29,715 bases of DNA. It comes from Bacteroidota bacterium (GTDB lineage Bacteria > Bacteroidota > Bacteroidia > 2-12-FULL-35-15). How positions within the stretch are numbered: position 1 is the stretch's first letter; every line of letters starts with the position of its first letter. Below are positions 1-9,946 of the stretch, piece after piece. A program made the translations under genes and the position numbers. The stretch is from the NCBI GenBank assembly GCA_016707685.1, contig JADJHE010000042.1:1-29715 (forward strand), read 5' to 3'. Under the pieces are notes generated by a model, which was given only the letters and a program-made list of their open reading frames with translations, had not been told where the DNA came from and did no database searches.

Positions 1-248
1 ACGGTAACCGATTTGCAAATTAACAATGGGGAGGAGATTAAAGGTGTTCAACAACCCTTCTTTTGGGTACATGGCGAGCCGATGATTTTTTAAACATTGA
101 TACGCATGGTGCTGTGGTATATAACAACTACCAAGGCACTTACAAGGAGGCGCATCGCATTCCAAATGCAGGACATAGCACAATACCCACAACCATGGGC
201 TTTCAATCTTATTTGATAGCAGTAGGAAATTTTATAACGAATCATTAA
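1..248 (+). CDS. Alpha/beta hydrolase, C-terminal part, frameshifted and cut by the window edge
   Basis: This is the C-terminal end of an alpha/beta hydrolase. Reading starts in frame 1 (…QPFFWVHGE), hits a stop at about 94-96, and continues in another frame as ADDFLNIDTHG… to the stop at 246-248. One lost base near 76-80 (a GG read as G) rejoins the frames. The joined peptide shows the last strand with a catalytic-acid region (HGEADD) and the late histidine motif NAGHSTIP, as expected for the Asp and His of a Ser-Asp-His triad. The nucleophile region lies outside the window. The substrate cannot be told. The terminator just downstream closes this gene. The fold call is fairly safe; the subfamily is not. 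Confidence 0.6.
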
Positions 249-253
249 ATCAA

Positions 254-291
254 AAAAAATCCCCTAAAGAAATAATCTTTAGGGGATTTTT
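254..291. terminator. Bidirectional rho-independent terminator between converging genes
   Basis: A perfect 13-bp stem (258-270 with 276-288) closes a 5-nt loop. It is preceded by an A run and followed by a T run, so it can end transcription from both sides. It sits between the hydrolase (plus) and atpC (minus), exactly where two converging units need it. Confidence 0.9.
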
Positions 292-307
292 AATTCGAAT
301 AACCTGA

Positions 308-540
308 TTAAGCTTCAGCTAAAACAATAATTTTATTGTTTAGAACTTCCACTACTCCGCCTTTAATTTCAAAGTTCTCAACTTTACTGGAGGTCTCCGT
401 AACTTTTACAATTCCTTTTTTCAAGGTTGCAATAATTGGAGCGTGGTTGTTCATGATTCCAAAAGAACCTTCAGCACCAAAGTATTTTTCCGAAAACATC
501 ACCGCTGTACCTTTTTTCAGGAGTTATTCTTTTTCTATTT
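308..540 (-). CDS. atpC: F0F1 ATP synthase epsilon subunit, frameshifted
   Basis: Epsilon subunit of the ATP synthase central stalk. The clean part (502 down to 308) reads GAEGSFGIMNNHAPII and ends in LNNKIIVLAEA, typical of the beta-sandwich domain of short Bacteroidota epsilon subunits that lack the C-terminal helical arm. Upstream, a different frame encodes ITPEKRYSGDVF (about 529 to 494), the normal N-terminal block. The two join if one base is restored in the A run at 493-496 (T run on the coding strand). The true start codon is not recognisable and probably lies within 530-560, where more indels may exist. It follows atpD on the same strand with a gap of about 80 nt, the usual Bacteroidota pairing. 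Confidence 0.8.
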
Positions 541-619
541 TTTGTCTTATTTTTTTTAATTAAATCTTTTTTCACGGCATTATTCTTAAAAACACACTGA
601 CTAAGACTTGGACAAATAA

Positions 620-2124
620 CTATTTAGATTCAGCTAAAATCTTTTTACCTTTTTCAATTGCATCTTCAATTGTACCAACAAGGTTGAATGCTGCTTCAGG
701 ATATTCATCCACTTCACCATTCATAATCATGTTGAAACCTTTGATTGTATCTTCGATAGAAACAAATACACCTTTTAAACCTGTAAATTGTTCAGCAACG
801 TGGAACGGTTGAGATAAGAAACGTTGAACACGTCTAGCACGTGATACAACCAATTTATCTTCTTCACTTAACTCATCCATACCAAGGATTGCAATGATAT
901 CTTGTAACTCTTTGTAACGTTGTAAAATTGTTTTTACTTTTTGAGCTGTACCATAGTGAGCATCACCCAAAACAGCTGGAGATAAAATACGAGAAGTAGA
1001 ATCCAAAGGATCCACTGCTGGGTAAATACCTAACTCTGCAATTTTACGATTCAACACCGTTGTAGCATCCAAATGGGCAAATGTAGTTGCCGGAGCTGGA
1101 TCAGTTAAGTCATCGGCAGGAACGTAAACGGCCTGAACCGAAGTAATAGAACCACGCTTAGTAGAAGTGATACGCTCTTGCATCAATCCCATTTCAGTTG
1201 CTAGTGTAGGTTGGTAACCTACCGCTGATGGCATACGACCTAATAAAGCCGATACCTCAGAACCTGCTTGTGTAAAACGGAAGATATTATCAATAAAGAA
1301 TAAGATATCACGTCCACCTGATTTTTCATCACCATCACGGAAGTATTCCGCCATAGTTAAACCAGACAAAGCAACACGAGCACGTGCTCCTGGAGGCTCG
1401 TTCATCTGACCGAACACCAATGTAGCTTGTGATTTTTCTAATTCTTTCATGTCAACTTTAGTAAGGTCCCATCCGCCTTTTCCATCGAATGTTTAAATTC
1501 CTCACCATATTTAATAACGTTAGATTCAATCATCTCACGTAATAAGTCATTTCCTTCACGAGTACGCTCACCAACACCAGCAAATACTGATAAACCTTCG
1601 TATCCTTTTGCAATGTTGTTGATTAACTCCATAATCAATACGGTTTTACCAACACCAGCACCACCAAACAAACCAATTTTACCACCTTTTGCATAAGGCT
1701 CTAAAAGATCGATTACTTTTATCCCTGTGAAAAGAACTTCTGTTGAAGTTGATAAATCTTCATATTTAGGAGGCATACGGTGGATAGAAGCACCACCTTT
1801 ATTCGATACATCACCAATACCATCAATTGCTTCACCTACTACATTAAATAAACGGCCTTTTACTTGCTCGCCTACTGGCATAGTGATAGGAGCACCAGAA
1901 TTTGTAACGGGCATACCACGGTATAAACCATCTGATGAATCCATTGCGATTGTACGCACGGTATCTTCACCAATGTGTTTTTGTGTTTCAAGAATTACTT
2001 TTTGACCATTAGGCTTTACTACTACTAAGGCATCAAGGATGTTAGGTAATTGAGAACCGCCTTCAAAGCTTACGTCAATTACGGGACCAATTACTTGTGC
2101 AATTTTACCGCTTGTTTGTGACAT
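620..2124 (-). CDS. atpD: F0F1 ATP synthase beta subunit, one frameshift
   Basis: Catalytic beta subunit of F1, which makes or hydrolyses ATP at the alpha-beta interface. From the ATG at 2124 it shows the N-terminal barrel (GKIAQVIGPVIDVSFEGG), the Walker A loop GGAGVGKT, the GERTREGNDL catalytic-Glu segment and, after the break, ARVALSGLTMAEYFRD, the Walker B region ILFFIDNIFRFTQAG and DELSEEDKLVVSRARR near the C-terminus. The frame breaks at about 1478-1481: the conserved segment GGWDLTKVDMKELE needs one more A in a coding-strand A run. The rejoined protein is about 500 residues, the normal length. As the gene is essential in nearly all bacteria that carry it, this single homopolymer indel is most likely a sequencing error. 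Confidence 0.95.
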
Positions 2125-2165
2125 TTTTATAGTATATAAATTAGTGTATATTTAAAAATCGAGTG

Positions 2166-2173
2166 CAAAAGTA
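2166..2173 (-). promoter_or_regulatory. Putative -7 element of the atpD-atpC promoter
   Basis: The minus strand reads TACTTTTG, a full match to the Bacteroidota -7 consensus TAnnTTTG, 42 nt upstream of the atpD start. It would give a 5' leader of about 35 nt. No clear TTG -33 element is visible at the expected spacing. Confidence 0.5.
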
Positions 2174-2468
2174 ACAATTTATACTATAAATGTGAAAAAA
2201 ATTGATTAACAATTTATAGTTAATTTTAACAATCCCTTCTTAGCCGACAAACAGCAAAAAACAAGCGCTAAAACTGATTAAAATCATAAAATCACTCTTA
2301 TCCATTCGTTCAGGAAAATGGTTTTAAAGATTACTAAACTTTATTGAAATTTAAAGTCTAAATTCCATTCCAAAAGTCTTTCCATAAAAGTTACATACAT
2401 TATTCTGCCAAATACACCCGAAATCCCATAGTTTAAACTACCTTAGCGCTTTAATTAAACTTATTAGC
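2174..2468. other. Intergenic region between the divergent atpD and helicase genes
   Basis: AT-rich sequence with no open frame of note, no RNA gene and no strong hairpin that I can recognise. A promoter for the helicase gene should lie here. TACCTTAG, one mismatch from TAnnTTTG, occurs about 30 nt before the GTG start but lacks an evident -33 partner. Confidence 0.5.
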
Positions 2469-3802
2469 GTGACTTTCGAAGAATTAAACATTAACAAACC
2501 ACTCCGCTCATCACTCGATGATTTAGGATACATACACCCTACTCCTATTCAAGAACTTGCATTCCCTATCATTATGTCGGGACGCGATGTTGTAGGTATT
2601 GCTCAAACAGGAACGGGCAAAACATTTGCTTATTTATTGCCGATTCTTCGACAATTAAAATATTCGGAACAACGCCACCCTCGCGTATTAATTGTTGTTC
2701 CTACTCGTGAACTTGTATTACAAATTGTAAAAGAAATTGAAAAACTAAGTGGTTATACCAACATCCGCTTTTTAGCAGTTTATGGTGGTACCAATATCAA
2801 AACACAAAAACAATTGGTTTATAACGGTGTGGATATTATTGTTGCTACACCTGGTCGTTTAGTGGATTTAGCTCTAACAGGCTTATTACGTTTAAAAGAC
2901 ATTAAACAATTGGTAATTGATGAAGTAGATCAATTATTAAGTTTAGGCTTTCGCCAACAATTACTTAGTTTTTTGGAAACTCTACCTGGCAGACGCCAGA
3001 ACCTAATGTTCTCGGCAACCATGAGCGAAGAGATTGAAGCCGTGATTGCAAAATATTTTCACGAGCCTTTAAAAATTGAAGTGGCACGCCATGGTACACC
3101 ACTCGAAAAAATCATTCAAAGTTGTTATCACGTTCCCAACTTTTATACAAAAGTTAACTTGTTGGATTTCTTGCTAAGAAACAATACAGATATGAGTAAA
3201 GTGCTCGTATTTGTGAGTACAAAAAAATTAGCTGACGACTTATTCGACTTATTAAAAGGCCGTTTTCCAAATAATGTAGCTGTTATTCATTCCAATTTAG
3301 CACAAACAGCACGTATTAAAGCATTAAAAGATTTCCATGAAGGTACCAAAGGTATCTTAGTTGCTACGGATGTTGTTGCTCGTGGTTTGGATATCAAAGA
3401 TGTAACACATGTTGTAAATTTTGATACACCAGAGCGTCCAGAAGATTACATTCACCGTATTGGTAGAACAGGTAGAGCAAACAAAGACGGAGCGGCAATC
3501 ACATTCATCAACGAAACAGAGCAAGAATATCAAGTAGCAATTGAAAGTGTTATGGAACAAGCTATTCCATATAAATCAATTCCTGAAGGAGTTGAAATTT
3601 CGAAAATGCTAACGGATGATGAGCAACCAAAAATTGTGGATCGTATTAACCAGAAAAAGGGGAAAAGTAATTATGTTCCTGGCCCTGCTTTTCACGAGAA
3701 AAAGAGAAAAACAAAAAAGTAAATTTAGGTGGTCCGAGTAAAATAGAAAAACTAAAAGGCAAAGACGCTAAAAAACGCACACGCAGAAAAAACAATAGTT
3801 AG
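2469..3802 (+). CDS. DEAD-box RNA helicase (RhlE-like), C-terminal tail frameshifted
   Basis: ATP-dependent RNA helicase of the two-RecA-domain DEAD-box family. Starts at GTG 2469; no ATG or open extension lies upstream. Visible motifs: Q motif region (F-E-E-L, then HPTPIQ at 23-28), Walker A AQTGTGKT (45-52), PTREL (79-83), TPGR (127-130), motif II as DEVD (151-154), SAT (182-184), and in domain 2 HRIGRTGRA. The core is followed by a lysine-rich tail. The frame breaks in an A run at 3713-3718; one added A extends the tail by about 28 residues (…VNLGGPSKIEKLKG… and KKRTRRKNNS) to the stop at 3800-3802, five bases before the next gene. Basic tails of this kind are usual in RhlE-like helicases. 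Likely role: RNA remodelling in ribosome assembly or decay. Confidence 0.9.
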
Positions 3803-3806
3803 TGGA

Positions 3807-4028
3807 ATGTCGAGCACGCAATCCAACAATCCATTGCATGGTAAAACATTGGCAATGATTTTAAATCATTTGGTTGAATTTTATGGATGGGAAAATCTAG
3901 CCTATCATATCAACATCAATTGCTTTACAACCAACCCGAGCATTCAATCGAGTCTCAAATTTTTACGAAAAACGCCTTGGGCACGTAAAAAAGTAGAAAA
4001 TCTGTATCTTAGCATTATCGAAGAATAA
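3807..4028 (+). CDS. VF530 (DUF2132) family small DNA-binding-like protein
   Basis: A 73-residue protein with the signature of the VF530/DUF2132 family: NNPLHGKTLAMIL at the N-terminus, LVEFYGWENL in the middle and SSLKFLRKTPWARKKVE… near the end. The family is small, cytosolic and helical; the Vibrio member VF530 gave it its name and is annotated as DNA-binding, but the cellular role is not well defined. It starts 4 nt after the extended end of the helicase gene, so the two are probably cotranscribed. No signal peptide or membrane segment is seen. Confidence 0.85.
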   Translation: MSSTQSNNPLHGKTLAMILNHLVEFYGWENLAYHININCFTTNPSIQSSLKFLRKTPWARKKVENLYLSIIEE

Positions 4029-4140
4029 GTGTTATTGATACAAACCTTCAATACCTGATATGATAATTATCAGTTCTTACAATGACATACGCCATACCTT
4101 ACATTCGTCAAAAATTGGATATTCGTATTAAATTTAGAAA

Positions 4141-4896
4141 ATGATTAAAAATATATTTATAGAAATAGGGTTAATTTCACGCTTTACGGGACGCTTTTTC
4201 CGAGAGGCATTCAAACCTCGTTTCGAATTTTCTGAATTTCTAAGGCAATGTTATTACATCGGAAATAAATCACTTCCGCTTGTTGCAATTACCGCTTTCA
4301 TTATGGGATTGGTTATTACTATTCAATCGCGACCAACCTTAGTTGAATTTGGTGCACAAGCTTGGCTACCCAAAATGGTTTCAGTATCCTTGGTTCGAGA
4401 AATAGCTCCTGTTATAACGGCACTTATCTGTGCTGGAAAAATTGGTTCAGGTATTGGTGCCGAATTAGGTTCGATGAAAGTAACCGAACAAATTGACGCA
4501 ATGGATGTATCAGGAACAAACCCATATAAATTTTTAGTAGTTACACGTGTAATGAGTACCACACTCATGATTCCAATTTTAGCTATTTTGGCCGATGCCG
4601 TTTCTTTGTACGGAGGTTATTTAGGTGCTAACATTCGTGGAGTTGTTAGTTGGGATTTATACTGGAATCAAGTATTCGACACATTAGTTTTTGGCGATGT
4701 GGTTCCATCTATTATAAAAACATTTTTCTTTGGCTTTGCAATTGGAATTATTGGTTGTTACAAAGGATTTAATTCCAACAAAGGAACAGAAGGTGTTGGC
4801 CAATCGGCAAACTCCGCAGTGGTTGTTTCTTCATTATTAGTTTTTATTATCGATTTATTAGCTGTTCAAATTACCGATATCTTAAATTTGAATTAA
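4141..4896 (+). CDS. mlaE: MlaE family lipid-transport ABC permease
   Basis: Inner-membrane permease of an MCE/Mla lipid transporter. Its 251 residues hold about five hydrophobic segments and the MlaE core signatures VREIAPVITALICAGKIGSG and AELGSMKVTEQIDAMDV, the latter being the coupling-helix region that contacts the ATPase. The C-terminus is strongly hydrophobic (SSLLVFIIDLLAVQ). The TAA stop is followed directly by the ATG of the ATPase gene, so the genes are translationally close. In Mla systems the complex moves phospholipids between inner and outer membranes; import or export is not settled from sequence. Start chosen at the ATG that gives normal family length. Confidence 0.92.
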   Translation: MIKNIFIEIGLISRFTGRFFREAFKPRFEFSEFLRQCYYIGNKSLPLVAITAFIMGLVITIQSRPTLVEFGAQAWLPKMVSVSLVREIAPVITALICAGKIGSGIGAELGSMKVTEQIDAMDVSGTNPYKFLVVTRVMSTTLMIPILAILADAVSLYGGYLGANIRGVVSWDLYWNQVFDTLVFGDVVPSIIKTFFFGFAIGIIGCYKGFNSNKGTEGVGQSANSAVVVSSLLVFIIDLLAVQITDILNLN

Positions 4897-5673
4897 ATGA
4901 ATCCACAAACAACTAAATCAACTACAACCATTGATGCAACAGATACTTCTGCTGTTATTCAAGTTCGTGATTTACACAAAGCTTTTGGCGACAACCAAGT
5001 TTTGAATGGATTTAACTTTGATTTAAAACGTGGCGAGAATGTAGTTGTATTAGGGAAATCAGGTTCTGGAAAATCGGTATTAATAAAATGCATCATTGGT
5101 TTGATGCAGGTTGATAAAGGAATGATTAACGTATTAGGCAATGAAGTCCCAAAACTGAACACAACTGATTTGGATAAAATGCGTGCTAAAGTTGGATTTC
5201 TATTTCAAAGCAATGCCTTGTATGACTCAATGACCGTTCATGAAAATTTAGAATTTCCTTTACGCAGACATTGGATAAAAACTAGCAAAGAAGAGGTGAA
5301 CGATTTAGTGATGGAAGTGTTAACCAATGTAGGCTTGCCACATACGGTTGACATGATGCCTTCAGAATTATCGGGTGGTATGCGTAAACGAATTGCATTA
5401 GCACGAACCCTTATATTAAAACCAGATATTATTTTATACGATGAACCTACAACAGGCTTAGACCCCATAACAGGAAAAGAAATAAGTAATTTGATGGTTG
5501 ACATACAAAAAAAATACAATACATCTTCTGTGATTATATCACATGATTTAAATTGTGTAAAAATTGTAGCCAACAGAGTTGTGATGCTTATTGATGGTAT
5601 CTGCTACGCAACTGGCACGTATGAAGAATTAGAAAAATCGACCGATAAAAAAGTAAAACAATTTTTTGAATAA
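4897..5673 (+). CDS. mlaF: MlaF-type ABC ATPase
   Basis: Cytoplasmic ATPase that powers the MlaE permease. Of 258 residues, the first 20 or so form a Thr/Ser-rich leader; the ABC core then shows Walker A GKSGSGKS (about residue 53), the Q-loop LFQSNALYDSMTVHENL, the signature LSGGMRKR, Walker B IILYDEPTTGLDP and the switch histidine in VIISHD. The Q-loop and the arginine-rich stretch after LSGGM are usual for MlaF homologues. Lies between mlaE (zero gap) and mlaD (5-nt gap) in one operon. Confidence 0.93.
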   Translation: MNPQTTKSTTTIDATDTSAVIQVRDLHKAFGDNQVLNGFNFDLKRGENVVVLGKSGSGKSVLIKCIIGLMQVDKGMINVLGNEVPKLNTTDLDKMRAKVGFLFQSNALYDSMTVHENLEFPLRRHWIKTSKEEVNDLVMEVLTNVGLPHTVDMMPSELSGGMRKRIALARTLILKPDIILYDEPTTGLDPITGKEISNLMVDIQKKYNTSSVIISHDLNCVKIVANRVVMLIDGICYATGTYEELEKSTDKKVKQFFE

Positions 5674-5678
5674 CGAAA

Positions 5679-6653
5679 ATGGCACAAGAAACATCTAAAA
5701 ATATTCGTGTTGGATTATTTGTTTTGATAGGAACAATCTTATTGATTTTTTCATTCTATTTAATAGGCTCAAAACAAAATTTATTCGGCTCCAACTTCCG
5801 CTTAAGCGCACAATTTCACAATGTGAATGGATTGATGCCAGGAAACAACGTACGCTTTACAGGTATTGATGTTGGAACCGTTGAAAGCGTTGAAATTATT
5901 AATGATACTACTGTAAATGTAGTAATGATTATTGAAGACAAAGTTCAAGAGTTTATCAAAAAAAATGCGACAGCCATTGTTGGAACAGATGGATTAATGG
6001 GAAATAAACTTATCAATATAAACTCCTCAAAAGAAGATGCACCAAGTGTTGAAGATGGAGATGTTTTATTAGCACACAAACCTGTTGGGACAGATGAGAT
6101 GATGAAAACACTAAACATTACGAATGAAAATGTTCGAGAAATAACGGTAGAAATAAAGAATATTGTAAAAAAACTAAACAGTCCAAACACATTATGGAGC
6201 ATTTTGATGGATACTGTTGTTGCTGAAAATGTGAAACAAGCAATTGTGAATATAAAAGTAACTGGCGAAAGAACAGCGATCATTACTGGCGATTTAAGTA
6301 GAATTGTACAGCACGTAAAAGAAGGAAAAGGAACAATTGGTGCTTTATTAACCGATACCGCTTTCTCAACCCAATTGCATCAAAGTATAGTAAACATTAA
6401 ACTTATTTCCGATTCATTAGCATTGGTTAGTGGCGATTTACACTACATTACTTCTCATGTAAAAAGTGGTAAAGGGGCAATTGGAACCGTATTAATGGAT
6501 ACTAACTTTGTGAACAATCTAAATAAAAGCATGATTAATATTGAGAGTGGAACTAAAAATTTTGATCAAGACATGGAAGCTTTAAAGCACAATATATTGT
6601 TACGTAATTATTTCAAAAAACAAGAAAAGAAAAAAGCTAAAGAGCAAAAATAA
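5679..6653 (+). CDS. mlaD: MlaD-type MCE-domain protein with three tandem C-terminal repeats
   Basis: Periplasmic substrate-binding MCE protein anchored by one N-terminal membrane helix (about 10-30, VGLFVLIGTILLIFSFYLIG). The MCE domain follows (about 38-115), with VNGLMPGNNVRFTGIDVGTV and AIVGTDGLMGNKLI. After about residue 150 comes a region of three related units of about 45 residues: each has a G-x-I/T-L-L-M-D-T motif (SILMDT, ALLTDT, TVLMDT) followed by an I-V/I-N-I-K/E segment. These probably form stacked helical hairpins on the hexameric ring, as in longer MCE proteins. The lysine-rich end (KKQEKKKAKEQK) is charged and probably disordered. Confidence 0.9.
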   Translation: MAQETSKNIRVGLFVLIGTILLIFSFYLIGSKQNLFGSNFRLSAQFHNVNGLMPGNNVRFTGIDVGTVESVEIINDTTVNVVMIIEDKVQEFIKKNATAIVGTDGLMGNKLININSSKEDAPSVEDGDVLLAHKPVGTDEMMKTLNITNENVREITVEIKNIVKKLNSPNTLWSILMDTVVAENVKQAIVNIKVTGERTAIITGDLSRIVQHVKEGKGTIGALLTDTAFSTQLHQSIVNIKLISDSLALVSGDLHYITSHVKSGKGAIGTVLMDTNFVNNLNKSMINIESGTKNFDQDMEALKHNILLRNYFKKQEKKKAKEQK

Positions 6654-6679
6654 TTTTCAAAGCCCAACAAAATCAATCA

Positions 6680-7981
6680 ATGAGAATCATTTTAACCATA
6701 GCCTTTATTGGCCTATTTAATAGCTATAGCCAAAATATTAAAGTCTATTTTAATCAATCGGTCGATAATACGATTTCTTCAATAACAGATGCACATCAAT
6801 CATCCAATTTAGATGACACCATTTGTGCAATCATTAATGCATCTAATGTAACATTGGACATAGCAGTTTGGGATAATGGAAGCACAAAAATTGTAACGGC
6901 TCTAAACAATGCATATACAAGAGGTGTGCAAGTTCGATACATTTCAGCAACAAACAGTCTTAATTCGGCATTAACGGGTTTAAATAGTAACATTCCATTA
7001 TTGAAACGTACTGCAAACCTTACGGTAGATGTGATGCACAACAAATTTGTGATTGCTGATAATTTCACATTACTAACTGGTTCTATGAATTTTGGATCGG
7101 GCAGTATGTTCAATGATTATAATAACATTGTAATTACAAAGGATGCAAACCTTGCTCAGGCATACACAACTGAATTTAATGAAATGTGGGGCTCCACTGG
7201 TGCTCAACCCAATATGAGCAACAGTAAATTTGGTCCCGACAAAACAGACAACACTACTCATACTTTTACAATTGGAACCAGCACGATACAATTGTATTTT
7301 TCACCTACAGATAACACGACTACACAAATTGTAAATGCAATTAATAGTGCCGACCACACACTAGACATTGCAATGTTCACGTTCATCAACAATGATTTAG
7401 GAGATGCCGTTATTGCAGCTAAAAACAGGGGCGTAACTGTTCGTTGTATTATTGAAAACATCAATTATTTCGGATCAGAATATGCTGGATTACTAAGCGC
7501 AGGAATCAATGTATTATCACATGATGCAACAGCAAATGATTTTCACCATAAATATTGTATTGTTGATGCGATGTACTCTAGCTCCGACCCATTAGTAGTA
7601 ACAGGTTCTCACAACTGGACAAACTCTGCCGAAACCGACAATGATGAAAACACCTTGATTATCCATGATGAAACCATTGCAAATCAATACACCGAAGAAT
7701 TTTCGAAACGATTTGGAGAACTTGGAGGCGTTGGAATTACAGAGCAAAATACGAATTCAGAAACATTGCTCTTTCCAAACCCAAACAATGGAACATTTCA
7801 ATTAAAAACAGGAGAAACAATCAAAAAGATAGAAATAGTAAATGTATTGGGAGAAACAATTTACTCCTTGTCAAATATAAATGCATCTGAAGTAATCCAT
7901 CTGAACTTATCTACAGGGATATATTTTGTAAGAATCAAAAATGCACAATCTAGCTATACCGAAAAGCTGATTGTAGAATAA
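6680..7981 (+). CDS. Secreted phospholipase D-like protein with T9SS type A sorting domain
   Basis: A 433-residue exported protein. A signal peptide (MRIILTIAFIGLFNSYS) is followed by two PLD catalytic domains, each with a complete HxKx4D motif: H120/K122/D127 (HNKFVIAD) and H289/K291/D296 (HHKYCIVD), each with a following G-S-x-N (TGSMNF, TGSHNW). The end (about 355-433) is a T9SS type A domain: FPNPNNGTFQL and STGIYFVRIKNAQ. It should be secreted across the outer membrane by T9SS. PLD folds of this type cleave phosphodiesters in phospholipids or nucleic acid; sequence cannot decide which. It lies 26 nt after mlaD on the same strand and may share its transcript, and ends 2 nt from the converging sulfatase gene. 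Confidence 0.88.
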   Translation: MRIILTIAFIGLFNSYSQNIKVYFNQSVDNTISSITDAHQSSNLDDTICAIINASNVTLDIAVWDNGSTKIVTALNNAYTRGVQVRYISATNSLNSALTGLNSNIPLLKRTANLTVDVMHNKFVIADNFTLLTGSMNFGSGSMFNDYNNIVITKDANLAQAYTTEFNEMWGSTGAQPNMSNSKFGPDKTDNTTHTFTIGTSTIQLYFSPTDNTTTQIVNAINSADHTLDIAMFTFINNDLGDAVIAAKNRGVTVRCIIENINYFGSEYAGLLSAGINVLSHDATANDFHHKYCIVDAMYSSSDPLVVTGSHNWTNSAETDNDENTLIIHDETIANQYTEEFSKRFGELGGVGITEQNTNSETLLFPNPNNGTFQLKTGETIKKIEIVNVLGETIYSLSNINASEVIHLNLSTGIYFVRIKNAQSSYTEKLIVE

Positions 7982-7983
7982 AG

Positions 7984-9863
7984 CTATTTCAATCGATAAT
8001 CCTCAAACACAGCTTGTTGAAATGCTTTTGTGATTTTTGTTAAACTGTCAGTTAAAGGTTTGTAATTAGGCAAATGATTAATCACTGGCTCTATCAAACC
8101 ATGTTGATAACCAATTGAACCACTATCCGAAACAATTCCTCCTCCTGCAAAACTGCAATAGTAGGCAAAGTGATTAACCGTTGGATTAAACATGTTTTTA
8201 CTCCAGTTATACTGAGTTGCTTCTTTGTTTAAACCCATTTGCTTTAAAATAGTAACAGGAATATCCAATTGAGAGAATACGGTTTCAATATTCTTTCCTC
8301 TAAATTCAGGCTTAATAACATCACCAAAAAACAACAATGGTATTCGGTGGTATTCGGCATCATAAACGCTATAATCATGGTGATCGGCATGGCTATGATC
8401 TGCAACAATCACAAACAAGGTATTGTTATACCATGGCTGCTTTTTTGCTTGTTCAAAAAATTGTCGAAACGAATTATCTGCATATCCAATCGAATTAATA
8501 TAATCATTCTCTTTATGATTTACTAATTGTTTTTTATCACCTGGATAATCGTATGGCATATGTGAACTAAGTGTAAACCAAGAATAAACAAAAGGCTGTT
8601 TCGCCTCATTCAAGTAACGTAAATATTCTTTTTGCATATCACCATCTTGTATTCCTAACTTTCCTCTATCCAAGTTACTATCAAAATCTTTTTCTTCCTT
8701 TACTACTCCAAACTCTTTGTTAAACACATAACTTTTTATATTTCCATAATTCAAATCGCCACCAAACACAAAACCACTCTGATAACCGTATGCTTTTAAA
8801 TCCTGATTGATACAAGGCAATTTAGCTGACTTAGAGCTTTGATTAATCACACTAATTCGTGATACCGCTGGATAACCGCTCAATACGGCAGGTATTCCTT
8901 GGTCGGATACATAACCTGCTGGATATAATTTTGTAAAACGAATTCCCTGTCTACTTAAACTATCCACAAACGGAGCAAAATCATCCCCACCAAAAGATTT
9001 GATAACCGAAGCACTCCAGCTTTCCATAATAATGAATACAATATTGGGGCGAGTGTTCGATAAAAATTGAATGGTAGTATCTTTTTCTACTTTATATAAA
9101 TCAAATACTAGTTTATCGGCATCTGCTTGAGCAAAATCTTTAAAAGGATTTTCCTTGAAATGGTTTTCGTAGTCAACAATATTATAAACAATGTTCCAAA
9201 GGGATTTACGGCAACATCATTTGCTATTGGCTGTGTACAGAAAAAAGCATCGCTACTTTGAATAGGTATTTGTTGCAAGCCACCTCGAATACTCAATCCA
9301 GAAAAAACTATTACAACAACAAAATACAACAGTCCTTTCCAACTACGTTTAAGAAACGACTCTACATTCAATGGAACAACAAGTTGCAAGGAAATTTTCC
9401 GATTGTACAACTTGATAAATAAAAAAATAAAAATAGCAGATAAACCAAAAAACAAAAAGGTCAAACCTAGTGATGTTGTTTTGAAAACTTCAGAAGGATG
9501 TAAAAAATGCTGCAAGGCTTGCATGCTCAACTTCGATTTCCACTCACGGTATAAACACGCCTCACCAACGGCAGTTAAAGAATAAATAACAATAAATAGG
9601 TAATTAAAAAAGTGAATTAATTGACCAATAATTTTTTTCTGCAAGAAATAATAAATAGTCGTCAATAAAAAAGGAATAGCTACTAGATATCCAATCATAG
9701 ATAAATCCAAGCGTAATCCTTTATACAACGATTGAAATAGAATAGAAAAAGATATATTCTCCAATAGTGGCGTAACGCATAAATAAAAGCTGATTCGTCC
9801 TATAAAGAAGAATATGAACCAAAAAAGAATCAATAAAAAGGACTGGCGGATAATAGCTTTCAA
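7984..9863 (-). CDS. LTA synthase-type membrane sulfatase, one frameshift
   Basis: A membrane-anchored alkaline-phosphatase-superfamily enzyme of the LTA synthase/phosphoglycerol transferase type. The N-terminal half (9863 to about 9203) has four to five membrane helices. The C-terminal half is the extracytoplasmic sulfatase domain, with the first metal site in NIVFIIMESWSAS, a probable nucleophile region YVSDQGIPAVLSGYP and the metal-binding VIVADHSHADHH. The frame breaks at the GGG run 9201-9203; restoring one C on the coding strand joins NPLWNIVYN… to …NTRPNIVFIIMES with no gap, giving about 625 residues, normal for the family. Bacteroidota lack lipoteichoic acid, so the natural substrate is probably another phospholipid-headgroup transfer; this is inference. 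Confidence 0.87.
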
Positions 9864-9946
9864 AACAAGTCGAATAAATAATTAATTGCGAAGTTATAAA
9901 ACATTGATAAAATGATAGTAAATTAGCACAATTATTTGCTGCAGCT

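Noticed and set aside
1478..1481. Programmed ribosomal frameshift in atpD.
   Set aside because: No slippery heptamer with a downstream structure is apparent, atpD is not known to use frameshifting, and the same one-base homopolymer pattern affects unrelated genes in the window.
4060..4071. TGATAATTATCA palindrome upstream of mlaE as a possible operator.
   Set aside because: Short and AT-only in effect; such palindromes are expected by chance in AT-rich intergenic DNA and no second site is seen.
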